From the NCBI RefSeq assembly GCF_000499845.2, contig NC_023750.2, positions 12,217,285 through 12,281,284 of the forward strand: a stretch of 64,000 nucleotides of DNA, written 5' to 3'. Below, piece by piece: positions 49,089 through 60,858 of the stretch; positions within the stretch are counted from its first letter, which is position 1; each line of letters begins with the position of its first letter. Below the pieces are notes generated by a model that had not been told where the DNA came from, did not search any database, and saw nothing but the letters and a program-made list of their open reading frames with translations. A program made the position numbers and the translations under genes. This stretch comes from Phaseolus vulgaris. Taxonomy: Eukaryota; Streptophyta; Magnoliopsida; Fabales; Fabaceae.

Positions 49089-52000
49089 TTAACACAAGAA
49101 ACTTTGAAAGTGCCCAAGATAATCACCTATGGCTTATCTGCGAGACGTGGTCCCACACGATAACGACCCAATGGTAATCTCAGTGGTGATGGTAGGGAGA
49201 AGAGTGCACTGAGTCCTCGTTGATCAGGGGAGCTCGACAGATGTGATGTTCTGGTCGACTTTCAACAAGTTGCAGTCGGCAGGTCCCTAAGCAGGAAGCA
49301 CAGGACCAGATCGCCGAGGTGATAACACGTCATCTGGATGCCTTTGCATGTCTGCCTCAGACATGCCTGACATTGACCCCGATTTCTTGTGCTATTGTCT
49401 TACCATGGACCCATAGGTCTGACTTGTGCGTCAGAGGCGAAGAAAGTTTAACGATGAGAGGCGACTGGTCATCAGGCAGGAGACCCAAAAGTTGTTGGAT
49501 GCCGGCCATATAAGGCAGATCCAATATCCTGGGTGGTTAGCCAACGTAGTGCTAGTCAAGAAGGCCAATGGAAAATGGAGGATGTGCGTCGACTTCAAAG
49601 ACCTAAACAAAGCGTGCCCAAAGGACTCATACCCGTTGCCTAGCATCGACGCCCTATTGGACAACGCGTCGGGCTGTAGGCTCCTTAGCTTTTTGGATGC
49701 CTTCTTCGGGTACAACCAAATCCGGATGCATCCCAAAGATGAGTGCAATACGACATTCATGACGGAACACTCTTGTTATTGCTATAAAGTGATGCCCTTT
49801 GGGCTCAAGAACGCTGGCGCGACCTATTAGAGGTTGATGAATAGGGTACTCGTCCCTATGATAGGGCGAAACATTTAGGCATATGTGGATGACATGGTCG
49901 TCACCTCTCAGGTAGATGAGCTATTCACCACGATGGCCAAGTATAGAGTGAAGCTGAACCTCGAAAAATGTGTATTTGGGGTAGAGGTAGAAAAGTTTTT
50001 AAGGTTCTTACTCACCGGGAATAGAGGCAAATCCCGAGAAGGGTGAAGCGATCGTAGCTATGAAAAGCCCGATCTCTATAAAAGAGGTGCAACATTTGAC
50101 AGGGCGAATGACCGCTTTATCCTGATTTATATCGGCAGGAGGGGATAAGGGGCATCCCTATTTCTAGTGCTTGAAGAGGAGCAACAGGTTCGTGTGGAAG
50201 TGCGAAGAATCGTTCCTCTTGTTGAAAGACTATTTAGCCAGTCCCCCAGTGTTGTGCAAGCCGTTTCCAGGTACTCCGCTCCGCCTGTACTTCGCCATCA
50301 CGGAGCGGGCGATTAGCTCGGTCCTCGTCCAAGAGCAGGACCACGTGCAGAAACCCATATACTATGTCAACAAAGTCTTGCAAGGGTCCAAGGTGCGCTA
50401 TCAAGCCATCGAAAAGTCAGCCCTGACTGTAGTGTTTGTAGCACGGAGGCTCCGCCACTACTTCCAGAGCTTCACTGTTATTGTAATGACGAACCTTCCC
50501 ATTCGCAAGGTCTTACAGAAGTAAGAGGGTCTATCAAAGGTCAGGTTTATGCTGACTTCGTGGTAGAACTCTCCTCGACGGTCGAACATCAAGAAGAAAC
50601 AGATTTTCGGTGGGTCCTCCAACTAATAGGGCAGTGGGGCTGGCGTCATTTTGGAAGGGCCAAATGGGTTACTGATCGAGCATGCCCTACGGTTCGCCTT
50701 CAAGGCTAGTAACAACCAGGCTGAATATGAGGCATTGGTCGCAGAAATGTTGCTAGCCAAGGAGATGGGTGCTAGAAGTGTGCTAGTGAAGAGTGATTCA
50801 CTACTGGTAACGGGGCAAGTCACAGGTGAATACCAAGCCAAAGACCCACAAATGGCCGCATACTTGGAATATGTCATACTCTCGAGAGAAACTTTTGTGG
50901 TGTTCGAGCAGGTACACGTTCCCAAAGAACAGAAAGCCCGAGCGGACTTGCTAGCAAAGCTCCCCAGTTCAGGCAAGGGGGCAGGTAAATGACAGTTATA
51001 CAGGAAACCTTGAAGACACCCCGAACCACCACAGGCTGCACAGTAGAGGTCCAATAGGTAAGTGTCTCAAAGGACGAAAAAAAGGTCACCGGTCGTTGAA
51101 TCAGGAAACCTTGAAGCATCCCGAACCACCATAGGCTGCACAGTAGAGGTCCAACAGGTAAGCGTCCCAGAAGACGAAAAAAGAGGTCACCGGTCGTTGA
51201 CTCTTAACATTGAAGGCACCCCAGATAAGCACATACAATTCATTAAGGGGAGAGACATTGCACGTCTGCCTAGTCAACGAGGGTAAACCTGGATGACGCC
51301 CTATAGACGCTACTTGGCTGATGGAGTGCTCCTGCTGGAGCCAGCGGAAGCCAGGGTCATCAAGAAAAACGCAAATAGGTATACCCTGGTTGATGGGAAG
51401 TTGTTTAGACATGGTTACACTCACCCTATCCTGTCTTGTGTGAGTGGTGAGTAGTGCATACACATCATGGCAGAGCTCCATGAAGGTATATGTGGGAGTC
51501 ACATTGGGGACTGAGCTCTCTCCTCAAAGGCCATTCGGGCGGGTGACTACTAGCTGACCATGACGGAGGACTACACAAAGTACGCACAACGATGCAATCA
51601 GTGCCAATGACATGTCGAATGGCATCACGCACCCTCGGAGGAACTACAATCAATCCACCACCCATGGCCTTTTCACACCTAGGGGATTGATATCTTCAGA
51701 CCGTTTCCTCTAGCAGTTCGTCAGATGAAGTACCTCGTGGTCGCCATCGAGTACTTCACCAAATCGATAGAGGCCGAGCCCGTTGCACAAATCATAGCTC
51801 ACAAAGTTCAACACTTCATATGGAAGAACATAGTTTGCCGCTTTGGAATCCCAAAACGTTTGGTGTCTGACAATGGCATCCAATTCGCAAGTCAGCAGTT
51901 AGGCAAACTATGAATGAAACTCGATATCAAGAATGTGTTCACATTAGTCGAGCACCCCAGACGAATGGGCAGGTGGAGTCCGCCAACCGAGTCTTGTTTA

Positions 52001-52413
52001 GGGGTCTAAAGAGAAGGCTGGAAAAATCCAAAGGAACTTGGGCGGATGAGGTCCCTAGAATTGTGTGGGCCTTCCACACCACTCCCCAGTCCACCACCAA
52101 GGAGACACCTTTTAGCCTGGTGTATGGTTCGGACACCATGATTCCTATTGAAATCCAGAAAAGTTCACCTCGTTTCTAGAACTTCGTGGCCGAGGAGTCT
52201 AACGAGGAGAGAAAAGTGAACTTGGATTTGCTGGACGAAGTCAGGGAGGAAGCACGCATCAAGGCCGAAGCCTTAAAGAGAAGGGTGGAGTACAAGCACA
52301 AGTCCAACTTGAAACCTCGACAGTTCCAGGTTGCCGACTTGGTGATGTGAAAAGCTCACCTCTACCAGCTGGAGAACAAGTTGTCTCCCAAATGGACTAG
52401 CCCATTCGATGTG
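49089..52413 (+). pseudogene. G2 gypsy pol: protease remnant, RT, RNase H, integrase
   Basis: About 49126 resumes with a protease piece (VVPHDNDPMVISVVMVGRRV). After an internal deletion, RT spans 49430-50060: CVDFKDLNKACPKDSYPLPS, CYKVMPFGLKNAGATY, then AYVDDMVVTS with the YVDD catalytic pair present. RNase H is at 50171-50524 and RVT_3 at 50640-50990. The integrase is at 51470-52413: CNQCQ zinc-finger end, VVAIEYFTKSIEAEPV, FGIPKRLVSDNGIQFAS, then KPRQFQVADLVM-stop and LENKLSPKWTSPFDV. There are many stops. The reading continues at 53457 beyond an inserted solo LTR. G2 is the same family as G1 and lacks gag and most of protease. Confidence 0.88.
51001..51202 (+). repeat. 101 bp tandem duplication in the G2 RNase H-integrase linker
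   Basis: CAGGAAACCTTGAAG starts at 51001 and 51102. Both units continue through GGCTGCACAGTAGAGGTCCA and AAAAAGAGGTCACCGGTCGT-like ends. Confidence 0.88.
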
Positions 52414-53451
52414 TGATGTGATCACACTAACATGATAGGGATATGATATAAACATGTTATGGATTCAATAAGAGTTGGAATATGATTAGGCACTTTTTAA
52501 GAATTGGATCAATGTTCTTAATCATTCAAGAACTCACCAAAACACAAGAACCAAGCCAAACTCACATAGAAACCCATCAAGAACAACAAGCCCATGGATA
52601 AAAACTCAAGAACACAACATATATCATTTATACCCATGGAGGTCGTGACCAAAACAACAAGAACAACCAATTTGCACCGATTAAAATTGAATATAAGTGC
52701 AACAAATGAAAGAGGACATCATAAGGAAGAGATTGCACGGATTGAAAGTGAAAACAAACAAGTAGAACAAAAATGGGTAATTTGGAAAGTGAAGGGGAAA
52801 ATGGACTTATGTGGATGAAGCTCTTGGAATTGTGCATGCCACTTCAAGGGGTGGATTGACTTCAAGATAAGTTTTGCCACCACTTGAGAGCCCAAGATCT
52901 CCCAAGATAAGACTAGAAGAGGAGAAGACACAAGTCTCTCACACTCACTCACCAATTTGGTAGAGATTCTTTACTTCTCAAAAATCAATTTCAACTTGTC
53001 ATTTCAAAGACCCAAGCACGCCTTTTATAATAGAGAGGGCTGGTCACAAATGTACAAAAGAGGATTTTGAAAGGTCACCTTCTAATTCCTTCTAAGACAA
53101 TCTAGCGCCTAAAGAGAGAAGGAGTGTAAAAAGGCACTCTTCTAGTTTCTTCCTACCAAAACTAGCGACTAAAGTGCTATACAATGGAGGTGTCTTTTAG
53201 GTTTCCCTCTTTAGCACATCCTAAAGCTATTCTATATTATTTACAAATTTATACAAAAGAAATTACAAAGAGAGATATTAATTGGAGCCCATTCTTGAAT
53301 GCTTGTAGTCTTCTTGTTGGCTTTGGGCTTGGTCCTCTCTTTATTTAATTCTTCTTTAATTTTTGAGAAGACTAGAAGGAAGAACTTTAAATGTTTGGGT
53401 GGATGGCCTCTTCCTCCATTAGTAAAATCCTCTTCTACTTGATCTCCATCA
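52414..53451 (-). mobile_element. Solo LTR inside the G2 integrase, with exact TSD
   Basis: 1038 bases, TGATGTGATCACAC ... GATCTCCATCA, bounded by ATGTG at 52409-52413 and 53452-53456. Removing it and one ATGTG restores an open integrase C-terminus. Internal landmarks (CACAATTTG-like, TTCAACTTGT, TTTTATAATAGAG) run in the same order as in the minus-oriented LTRs at 11-15 kb. It is therefore a related, diverged family in minus orientation. Confidence 0.9.
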
Positions 53452-53456
53452 ATGTG

Positions 53457-53557
53457 ATAAAGGCGCTCGGGAACGGAGCGTACAGACTCAAAACCTTATA
53501 GGGGGGACGATACCCCGAACATGGAATGGAACCAAGCTTAAATTTTATTTCAGTTAA
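53457..53557 (+). pseudogene. G2 integrase C-terminal end
   Basis: Continues IKALGNGAYRLKTL then, after a one-base frame change, GGTIPRTWNGTKLKFYFS-stop (TAA 53555-53557). The last part equals the C-terminus of the minus-strand element at 63777-64000 (IPRSWNAANLKFYFS). Confidence 0.85.
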
Positions 53558-53767
53558 GTTACATCATTGTACACAGTTAAGGGGACACTCTTTTTTCCTT
53601 ATCGGAGTTTTTTAATGAGGTCACCCAATAAAAAGTTAATTGAAAGATATGTTTACAATGTGTTGTACAGTAAAGTAAGACATCTCCCTTGCCTTTATAC
53701 GCCAAGGTCGAGAACAACGAGTGAACCTCTTCCCTTGCCTTTGTACGCCAAGGTCGAGAATAGTATA
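53558..53767 (+). mobile_element. G2 region downstream of pol
   Basis: GGGGACACTCTTTTTTCC and TTTTTTAATGAGGTCACCC match the reverse complement of 63690-63750, the equivalent place in the Tat element. It also holds a minisatellite pair, CCTTGCCTTTRTACGCCAAG, at about 53690 and 53735. A copia LTR begins at 53768. Confidence 0.75.
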
Positions 53768-53947
53768 TGTTAGATATTATTAGATATAATTAGATATTAT
53801 TTGATATTATGAGATATTATAGATATTGTTAGATATTTCATATTTAATTAATGGACTTAACCCATATGTTTCTTTTCCTATATAAACATAACCCTATGTG
53901 TTCAATATATACAAGGGATTTACCCTATTCTTTCTTTTCCTTTAATA
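53768..53947 (+). mobile_element. Copia 5' LTR
   Basis: 180 bases starting TGTTAGATATTATTAGATAT, with TATATAAACATAACCC as a promoter region near 53880. It ends at the PBS. The terminal CA is not preserved (…TTTAATA). Confidence 0.78.
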
Positions 53948-53960
53948 TGGTATCCAGAGC
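53948..53960 (+). other. Copia primer-binding site
   Basis: TGGTATCCAGAGC, one inserted base away from the standard TGGTATCAGAGC that pairs with initiator methionine tRNA. Confidence 0.8.
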
Positions 53961-54016
53961 ATAAGGTTAGGGTTTAGAGTTTAGGGTTCAATTTTTATTG
54001 GTGAACCCACTATTCA

Positions 54017-56839
54017 ATGGAATTTTCCAGCCACCGCCTCACTGCCTCGCCGGAGCCGCCATTGTCTCAGCGGAGTAGCCGCCGGATCCTCGCCGAAGTT
54101 GTCACCGGAATCTCGTCGGAGCCTCTGCCGGAGACGCTGCCGAAATCGCTGTCTGAGCCTTCATCTTTGTTGCTACCGCCAATTAACCAGTGACTGGATT
54201 TGTCCTTATCTTCTATGGCTTTTTCCGCTGCCACTATGGCTTCTTCCGCTGCCGCTACCACTATGGCTTCTTCCGCAGTCATTATGCCGAATCCATCTAT
54301 TTATACTAATTACGTCAATGTTCATCTTTCCATTGACAAATTGGATGGAACCAATTATGACACTTGGTTATCAAATATTAAATTATGGCTTAAGAGTCAA
54401 GGTTATGTTGATCATTTTACTCATCCTATTGTTGCTGAAAATGAGGTTTCTCGTTGGTTGAAAATTGATGCTCAATTATGCATTGTTATCAAATCTACCA
54501 TTAACTCATCTTTAAAACAAATTTTTTTTACATATGAGACATGTTCAGAAATCTTGGAACAAGCAAAATTATTATACACCAATGATACTCAACGTCTTTA
54601 TGGTGTGTGTCAAAATCTTCTCACAATTGTTGCTCCCAAACGTCTTGATGGTACAATGGCAGAATATCTGGGTAAACTTCATGCTCTTCTTCATGATTTT
54701 AATGAGTTATTACCTCCTGCCCCCACTCCTTCTCAAGAACTCGAACAAAGATCCAAGTTCTTCATGTTATTGGGTTTACATGGCCTTTCCTGATGATTAT
54801 TCTCACGTTCGTGATCAAATTTTGGGATCTCCTAACGTGCCCAATTTTACTTCCACTTGTTCTACCCTTTTGCGTGTGCCAGGTAAACACACCACTATTA
54901 TAACATATCATGTTGATGACTCTTATGCTTTAGTCTCTCAGCATAATGATCGTACTCGCCCTCACAAGTCGGGCAAAGGGCGTCACAAATGTGACCATTA
55001 TGGAAAACTTGGCCACAAAATTAACAGATGTTATGCCTTACATGGCTGTCCTCCTAAATCTGTTGCGGTTGCTCAAACTGCCCCTATGCAACCTTCTACT
55101 ATGGACCATACTTCAATTGATACCCCAGGCCAGCCTGCTATTTTCAATGAATTCATTAAATGGTATGAGGATCATTAGAACCCTAGTTCCATGGCTTCTG
55201 TTGCACATTCAGGTACATCTTTTGTTGGCCTCACTCACTCCACTTCCCTTGGTCCTTGGGTTCTAGATTCAGGTGCCAAAGATCACATTACTGGTAATAA
55301 ATCTTTTTTCTCTTCCCTATCTACTATGGGTTATTTACCTTCGGTTACCATGGCCAATGGACATAGGGTACCATCACATGGTGTCGGTGTTATTAATCTT
55401 TTTTCTTCTTTATATATTGATGATGTTCTTTATGTCCCTGGGTCTCTATTTAAATTATTATCCATTAGTCGTCTCACTCGTTCCCTTGATTGTGTTATTT
55501 CTTTTAATAAAGATTATGTTACTTTACAGGACTGGAGTTCGGGACAGATGATTGGCACCGGATGTGAGTTTCATGGACTTTATCAACTATAGATCTCTGC
55601 ACATGTTGGCGCAATTATGGATTCTCCATCTCTCATTCATGCTCGGTTAGGTCATCCTAGTCTTGCAAAGATGTAGCAGCTTGTTCCAAGTTTGTCTAAT
55701 GTGTCTACTTTATCCTGTGAGTCGTGTCAGTTAGGGAAGCACATTCGTAGTTCTTTTCCTAGTACTGTCTCACAACGTGCTTCATCTCCTTTTGCCTTTG
55801 TTCACTCTGACATTTGGGGACTAAGTCGTATTAAGTCTAATTTAGGATGCGTCAGGCCATGCTTGATGAAATGAATGCGATTTAGAATAGTGGAACTTGG
55901 GAACTTGTTCCTTTACCATCTAGGAAATGGTTGCATGTGGATTTTTGCTATCAAAGTTGGTCCTGATGGTACTATTGTTTGTCTCAAAGCTCGTCTTATG
56001 GCTAAGGGTTATACCCAAATTTTTGGTTTAGACTATGGTGATACTTTTTCTCCATTGGCAAAGATGGTCTCTGTTCGCTTCTTCATAGCTATGGCTGCTC
56101 TTCAACAATGACCTCTTTATCAACTGGATGTCAATAGTGCTTTTCTTAATGGGGATTTGCAGGAAGAAATTTATATGGAGAAACCTCCCGATTTTGTTGC
56201 TCAGGGGAGTCTTCTGGATTGGTATGTCGTCTTCGCAAATCCTTATATGGCCTCAAGCAGTCTCCTAGGGCTTGGTTTGGAAAATTTAGCAATGTTGTTC
56301 AACAATTTGGTATGACTCGCAATGAAGGAGATCATTCAGTTTGTTATTGTCACTCGAGTGCTGGGTGTATCTATCTTGTAGTATATGTTGATGACATTGT
56401 TCATACAGGCAATGATCACCATGGAGGAAATTGGGTTGGGTGAATTCGAAATTTGTTGATACTCCCATGGATCCCAATGTCAAGCTTCTACCCAATCAGT
56501 GGGAGCCTCTTTCAGATCCTGAGAAGTACAGGAGATTAGTTGGAAAATTGAACTATCTCATTGTTACTCGTCCTAATATTTTCTTTACAGTTAGTGTGGA
56601 GAGTCAATTTCATAATTCTCCATGTGAAGATCATTGGAATGCAGTCATTCGCATAGTGAAGTACATTAAAGGCTCTCCTGGAAAAGGTTTGTTATATGAT
56701 CATAATTACCATACTAAAGTCGTTTTTTATTCAAATGTTGATTGGGCAGGATCTCCAACTGATAGAATATCAAATTTTAGTTATTGTGTCTCCATTGGTG
56801 ATAACTTGATCTCTTGGAAGAGAAAGAAACAAAGTATTC
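54017..56839 (+). pseudogene. Copia gag-pol, internally deleted and 3' truncated
   Basis: Order: gag, with KLDGTNYDTWLSNIKLWLKS (about 54340) and a knuckle CDHYGKLGHKINRC after a frameshift (55000); protease WVLDSGAKDHITG (55257), where relatives have DSGA; GAG-pre-integrase CESCQLGKHIRSSFP (55718). A large deletion at about 55845 then joins the integrase start to the RT start (MLDEMNAI, SGTWELVPLPS). RT follows with GLDYGDTFSPLAKM, LDVNSAFLNGDLQEEIYME, LRKSLYGLKQSPRAWF and YVDDIVHTGND (to 56440). RNase H runs to RKKQS at 56839, where the Tat-element LTR cuts in. Integrase core is missing. Confidence 0.9.
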
Positions 56840-57550
56840 CGTCCGGTTGACTGGGACGTCTTCGTGCGTGACCTCAACCGTCAGCTAGGGACTCCTTCCC
56901 ACTGGTTACCTGTGGATTCCTGCAAAAAAGAGGACAAAGAGGCGCCCTAGCGGCCGTTTGCACTCCGACGCTCAAGTCAGCCAGCAAGAAACACCAAAAC
57001 TGTGCACTTCCGTCTCTGAGCACCGCGTATGCACTCTGAAGGTGGTAAAAAGAACTGTGTATTGTGTGTATGTTTTCTCCCTCAGGCAAAGATCTTTCCC
57101 CAGTCCTTTGTACGTAACCTCAAGGCACGAGCAAGCAACTAGAGAGTTCTGGTAAATTTGCCAAAAGTTCGAACCCCGTTCCCAACATTCTCAGCGCTAT
57201 TTAAACTACCCAAGCATTTAAAGCGCCTTAAAGCGCCTTTAATCACAAATGTAACACACTCAATCAGCGTGTATAATTAGAAAACGTAGCGCATTTAAGA
57301 CGTTGAAACGCTTGGGAGCCATTATAGTACCTGAACGCTCGAAACGGAAACTGTATTGAATGACTTTAATTACCTGGCACCTGACTAAAGGGTGTTTCTA
57401 TTCTGACCTGGCTGTCGTACACGTGGAGGGCCTCACGACGCCATGACCCCATCTGGGGGCGTTTCTACCCATCTGGGGACGTTTCTACGTGTGAGTCCTC
57501 CGGCCTGGGAGTGCTACTGCGCTAGGGGTGACTTTTTGGGTGCCAACTCA
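56840..57550 (-). mobile_element. 3' LTR of a Tat-lineage gypsy element (minus)
   Basis: The minus strand starts TGAGTTGGCACCC at 57550 and contains TTTAAATAGCGC as a promoter-like box (about 57195). It carries the GACTTGAGCGTCGGAGTGC block (about 56980) shared with the G1 family. It stops where copia coding sequence breaks (about 56840); the terminal CA is not clear. Length about 710 bp, like the G1 LTR. Confidence 0.75.
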
Positions 57551-57562
57551 TGCCCCCAATCA
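57551..57562 (-). other. Polypurine tract of the Tat element
   Basis: The minus strand reads GATTGGGGGCA directly before the LTR start TGAGTTGG. Such a purine run is expected at the 5' edge of a 3' LTR. Confidence 0.7.
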
Positions 57563-58713
57563 TCTAGTCACTCACTTTGAGAGCGTATCTGCCTTCCTCT
57601 TGTACCCTGCACCCGGCTACCCTGGGCGTGACCTTCCTCTGGGGCGGCAGGGGTACTTCACGAGTTAGGCTGCCCTACACTGGTGTTGTTGCTATGGCCT
57701 GGAAGCCACCTTTCTCTCCTCTTTATTACTTGTTCCGTGGTCATCCAGGGTTTGGGGCCTTCCCACGGCGTTGCCCCCTCCATGGTCTTTCCTACCCATG
57801 GGTATCGGGGAGCAGCGCTGTGGTTACCTTGCCCTTGTGTCACTCCATCTTGGCGACACCCAGTTGGGCGGCGCCCTATCTCGGCGATGCCCTGCTAGGC
57901 GACGCCTTACCTTGGCGACGCTTTACGTTGACTTTGACCTTTACGTTGACTTTGACCTTGACTTTGTCAACGCCCGGGTACGGGACGGTACACAAGCCCT
58001 CCAGTCTTAAGCTGATGACTTGTCTTCAGCGAAAAGACGAAGGCTTCGCCCACGCCATCCACGTGGCACCCAGTGACGTGTTATTCTTGCTGACGTAGCA
58101 ACCTTGAAACCATTGACGTGACGCTCTCCAAACCCTTGGGGTGCTCTTAATGGTTGATTGGACATCCTCTGAAACGGGGAAAGCAACGCTTTTTGGGGTC
58201 ACGCTTAATCGCGTGCCACGTGGTTCATCACGCAGTCATCCTTAAGAACCTCTTGCGCTCCCCTTGAACGCTTAATCCTGCAACACGTGGCATCATCGCA
58301 CGATCACCATTTGTTGTCCCTCGCGCTCCTCGTAACGTTTAAGTTACCCAAACCCCGCGCTTGGAACCACTGTTACATCCACTTTCTCTGCCTTTCCTCA
58401 CTGTTCATCTTCTTTGAATCCCTTCTCTCGCGACCCCTGCTCTTTCGTGCTTCCGCTCTCCACGCCCTTCAACCCCCAAAGGTACGGTTTTTCCTCTCCT
58501 TGATGATTCCCTTTACTGCATGAACTACCTGGGACTGTCCATGTTACTGCATTTCTTTGGATATCGTTTGTATGCTTCTTCGTTCCTCTCGTTCCTCTTT
58601 TCTCTCGTGTGGGTAGGGTTCTCCTAGGATTCTTCCATTTTTTCCCCTTTTCTTCTCCCAACCCTTTTTCTTTGAACCCTTTCTTTCTCTTTTGATCTTC
58701 AGCTCTGGCATCA
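57563..58713. other. Tat element spacer with GACGCC and TTGACTTTGACC repeats
   Basis: 57845-57925 has repeats of GGCGACGCC-type words, then TTTACGTTGACTTTGACC repeats (57925-57970). Frames here are GC-rich by-products. The tail, up to the ATG at 58714, looks like a leader for the plus-strand ORF (CTTTCTCTTTTGATCTTCAG). Confidence 0.55.
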
Positions 58714-60858
58714 ATGGCGAAAACTAAGACCGCCGCGCCTCCCCCGCTCCCTAAGTCTTACTATAAAGGTGAATACGACTGGGCCCCCGACGATCTCCTC
58801 GACGAATGCTCCACCCTAAACTCTGTTGAGGACGTGGAGGCCCACAGGGGGGACCCTGCGCTTTATAATTTCAACGCCTTCCATAAAAATCACGACTCCC
58901 ACGTCTTGGTATGTCGGGTGAGACCTGGGATACCCGTTTGTGTGGACTCAAGAGACACTGGGGGAAGCCCCTTCTTCTTCCTTTATCAAATGGTACTCAA
59001 GAGAGTGGGTTTACGTCTGCCTCTTACCTCCTTCGAGAAGGAACTGCTTACAGAGATAAACACCGCCCCAGCCCAGCTCCACCCCAACAGCTGGGCTTTC
59101 GTAAGGGGGTTTCAGATTCTCTGCGGATATCTGGGCGTCCCCTCTTCCGTGGACGTTTTTCTTCATTTTTTCGAGGTAAAGAAACAGGGAAAGAGCCTAT
59201 GGATGAGCTTTTCTGGCATCGTCGGGCGCATCATCCTTACGCTCTTCCAAAACTCGTTCAAAGGATGGAAAGGGAAGTTCTTCAAAGTACTTGCGACCAA
59301 GCGCGATCCTACCGTCCTAGAGGGCTTTCCCCTATACTGGACGAATAAGCCCATAACCATGAAGGCCCTGGCTTTGGATGAGCTCGCCCCCGCCGATCAG
59401 GACGTGTGCAAAGCCTTGGCGGGGCTGGGGGTAGTCTTCGATACCACCAAACTCATTGCGAACGAATTCAACGCCCTCTACCTACTTTGGTATCTGCCCT
59501 TGATTGTTTATACTGCATTAGCTGTTGTGGTTATCTGCGTGTGTCTGGCCATAGAACTCCCCTTATGCTTTATCTGAATTAATCTTTACTCTACTATTCT
59601 TAGCTGCTGCAGGTTCAGTGATGACTTCCTCGAGGCGGCTTGCTCTTGCCAAATTTTTGAAGAAGGCAAAATTTGCCAAAGAGGGTGGGGACGCTGTCGC
59701 CTCTGACGTGCCCACCGTCGCTTCCCTGCCGATTCCTCCACCGTCTGCTTCTCCTCCTCCCATTGCCGCGGTTCCATTAGCCATGGCGTCGGCCCCTGCC
59801 CCAGCACGCCCCAACAAAGGGAAAAGGGTGCTGATAGTAGACTCTGACAGCGAAGACTCGGGCACTGCCCTGGTTTCCCATAAGAGGAGGGCTACGGGCC
59901 TTCCTGCCTCATCAGCCGCGTCTCCTGGTGGTGGGAGCTTTCTCAGGGACGATCCTCCTAGTGCTACATCACCTCCACCTCCACCAGCCCACGAGGAACG
60001 AGAAGAAAGGATTGACTCGGTTCCCCCGCTCTCGCCGTTGCCGCATCATGACGCAGCTGAGGCCTCGGGTTCTGCCCCTCCTGTACCAGTCCCTGCTTCG
60101 ACTTCCCGCAAACCCCGAATTCCTCGCCCCGTCCATAGGGAGTTGACGCAGGGTTTCACCGAAGGGATGTCGCCAACTGATCCTCAAAAGGGGGGAGGCA
60201 TGCCTTATTATATGGGGGCATTTCTGGCGGTGGCACTCAAGTGGCGCACCCAGGCTCGAAACGCTATCAAAGGGAGGGAGGCTCTCCGCAAGCTGAGTCA
60301 AGAGGTGGGGGCGTTGAAGGAGGAGAAACAAAACTGGGGGCTCAAGGAGGAAGCTTCCCAATCTTTGCTAAAACTGGCCCACGAGGGTAGGGAGGGGGCT
60401 GAGGCGTACGCGCGAGAACTTGAACAGGCGCATGCTGATCAACTATCCCAGCTCACCTCCTACCAAATCCAAAACATTGGCCTCCAAGAGGCGGCTCTTG
60501 CCTCCGAAGTGCAGCGAATAAAACTTAGCCTTGAGCTTGGAGGCAGAAGCTAGGTGAGAGAGAGGACGCCTTGGCTGCGAAGGTTGAAGCCTTGAGCCTT
60601 CTCCAAGTTGAGGCTAACAAGCTCCTCGTGGAGAAGGAATTTCTGGAGAAGCAATTGATATCCAAGGACTCTAGGGTTGCGGAACTAGAGGGGGAGGTCC
60701 AAGAATTGACTGGGGAGATGGCGGGCGCGTTTGAAGAGGGCTTCCAAGAGGCTCTGACTCAGGCGTCCTGCGAGAACCCTGGCATCAATATTTCAAACTG
60801 CGACCCCACACACCATGTCGTCGACGGGAAGGTCGTGCCTATGGACTTGGACGATTGA
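58714..60858 (+). CDS. Antisense accessory ORF 1 of Tat element (Transposase_28-like)
   Basis: The ATG at 58714 opens an N-terminal domain: LLDECSTLNSVEDVEAHRGD, FEKELLTEINTAPAQLHPNS, VFLHFFEVKKQGKSLWMSFS, FKGWKGKFFKV, EGFPLYWT. This wording fits the 'putative gypsy type transposon' family (Pfam Transposase_28). A probable intron lies at about 59490-59610 (acceptor GCTGCTGCAG|GTTCAG). A second part from 59618 has a Pro/Ser-rich low-complexity stretch with LIVDSDSED. A long Glu/Ala/Leu coiled coil (60240-60800) follows, ending VPMDLDD at 60858. A one-base shift near 60545 splits the coiled coil, so this copy is probably broken. It is antisense to the element's gag-pol, where such ORFs are known in Tat elements; their function is unknown. 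Confidence 0.75.

Noticed and set aside
57577..58098. 173-codon frame after the Tat LTR
   Set aside because: Translates tandem GC-rich repeats in several frames at once; non-coding spacer.
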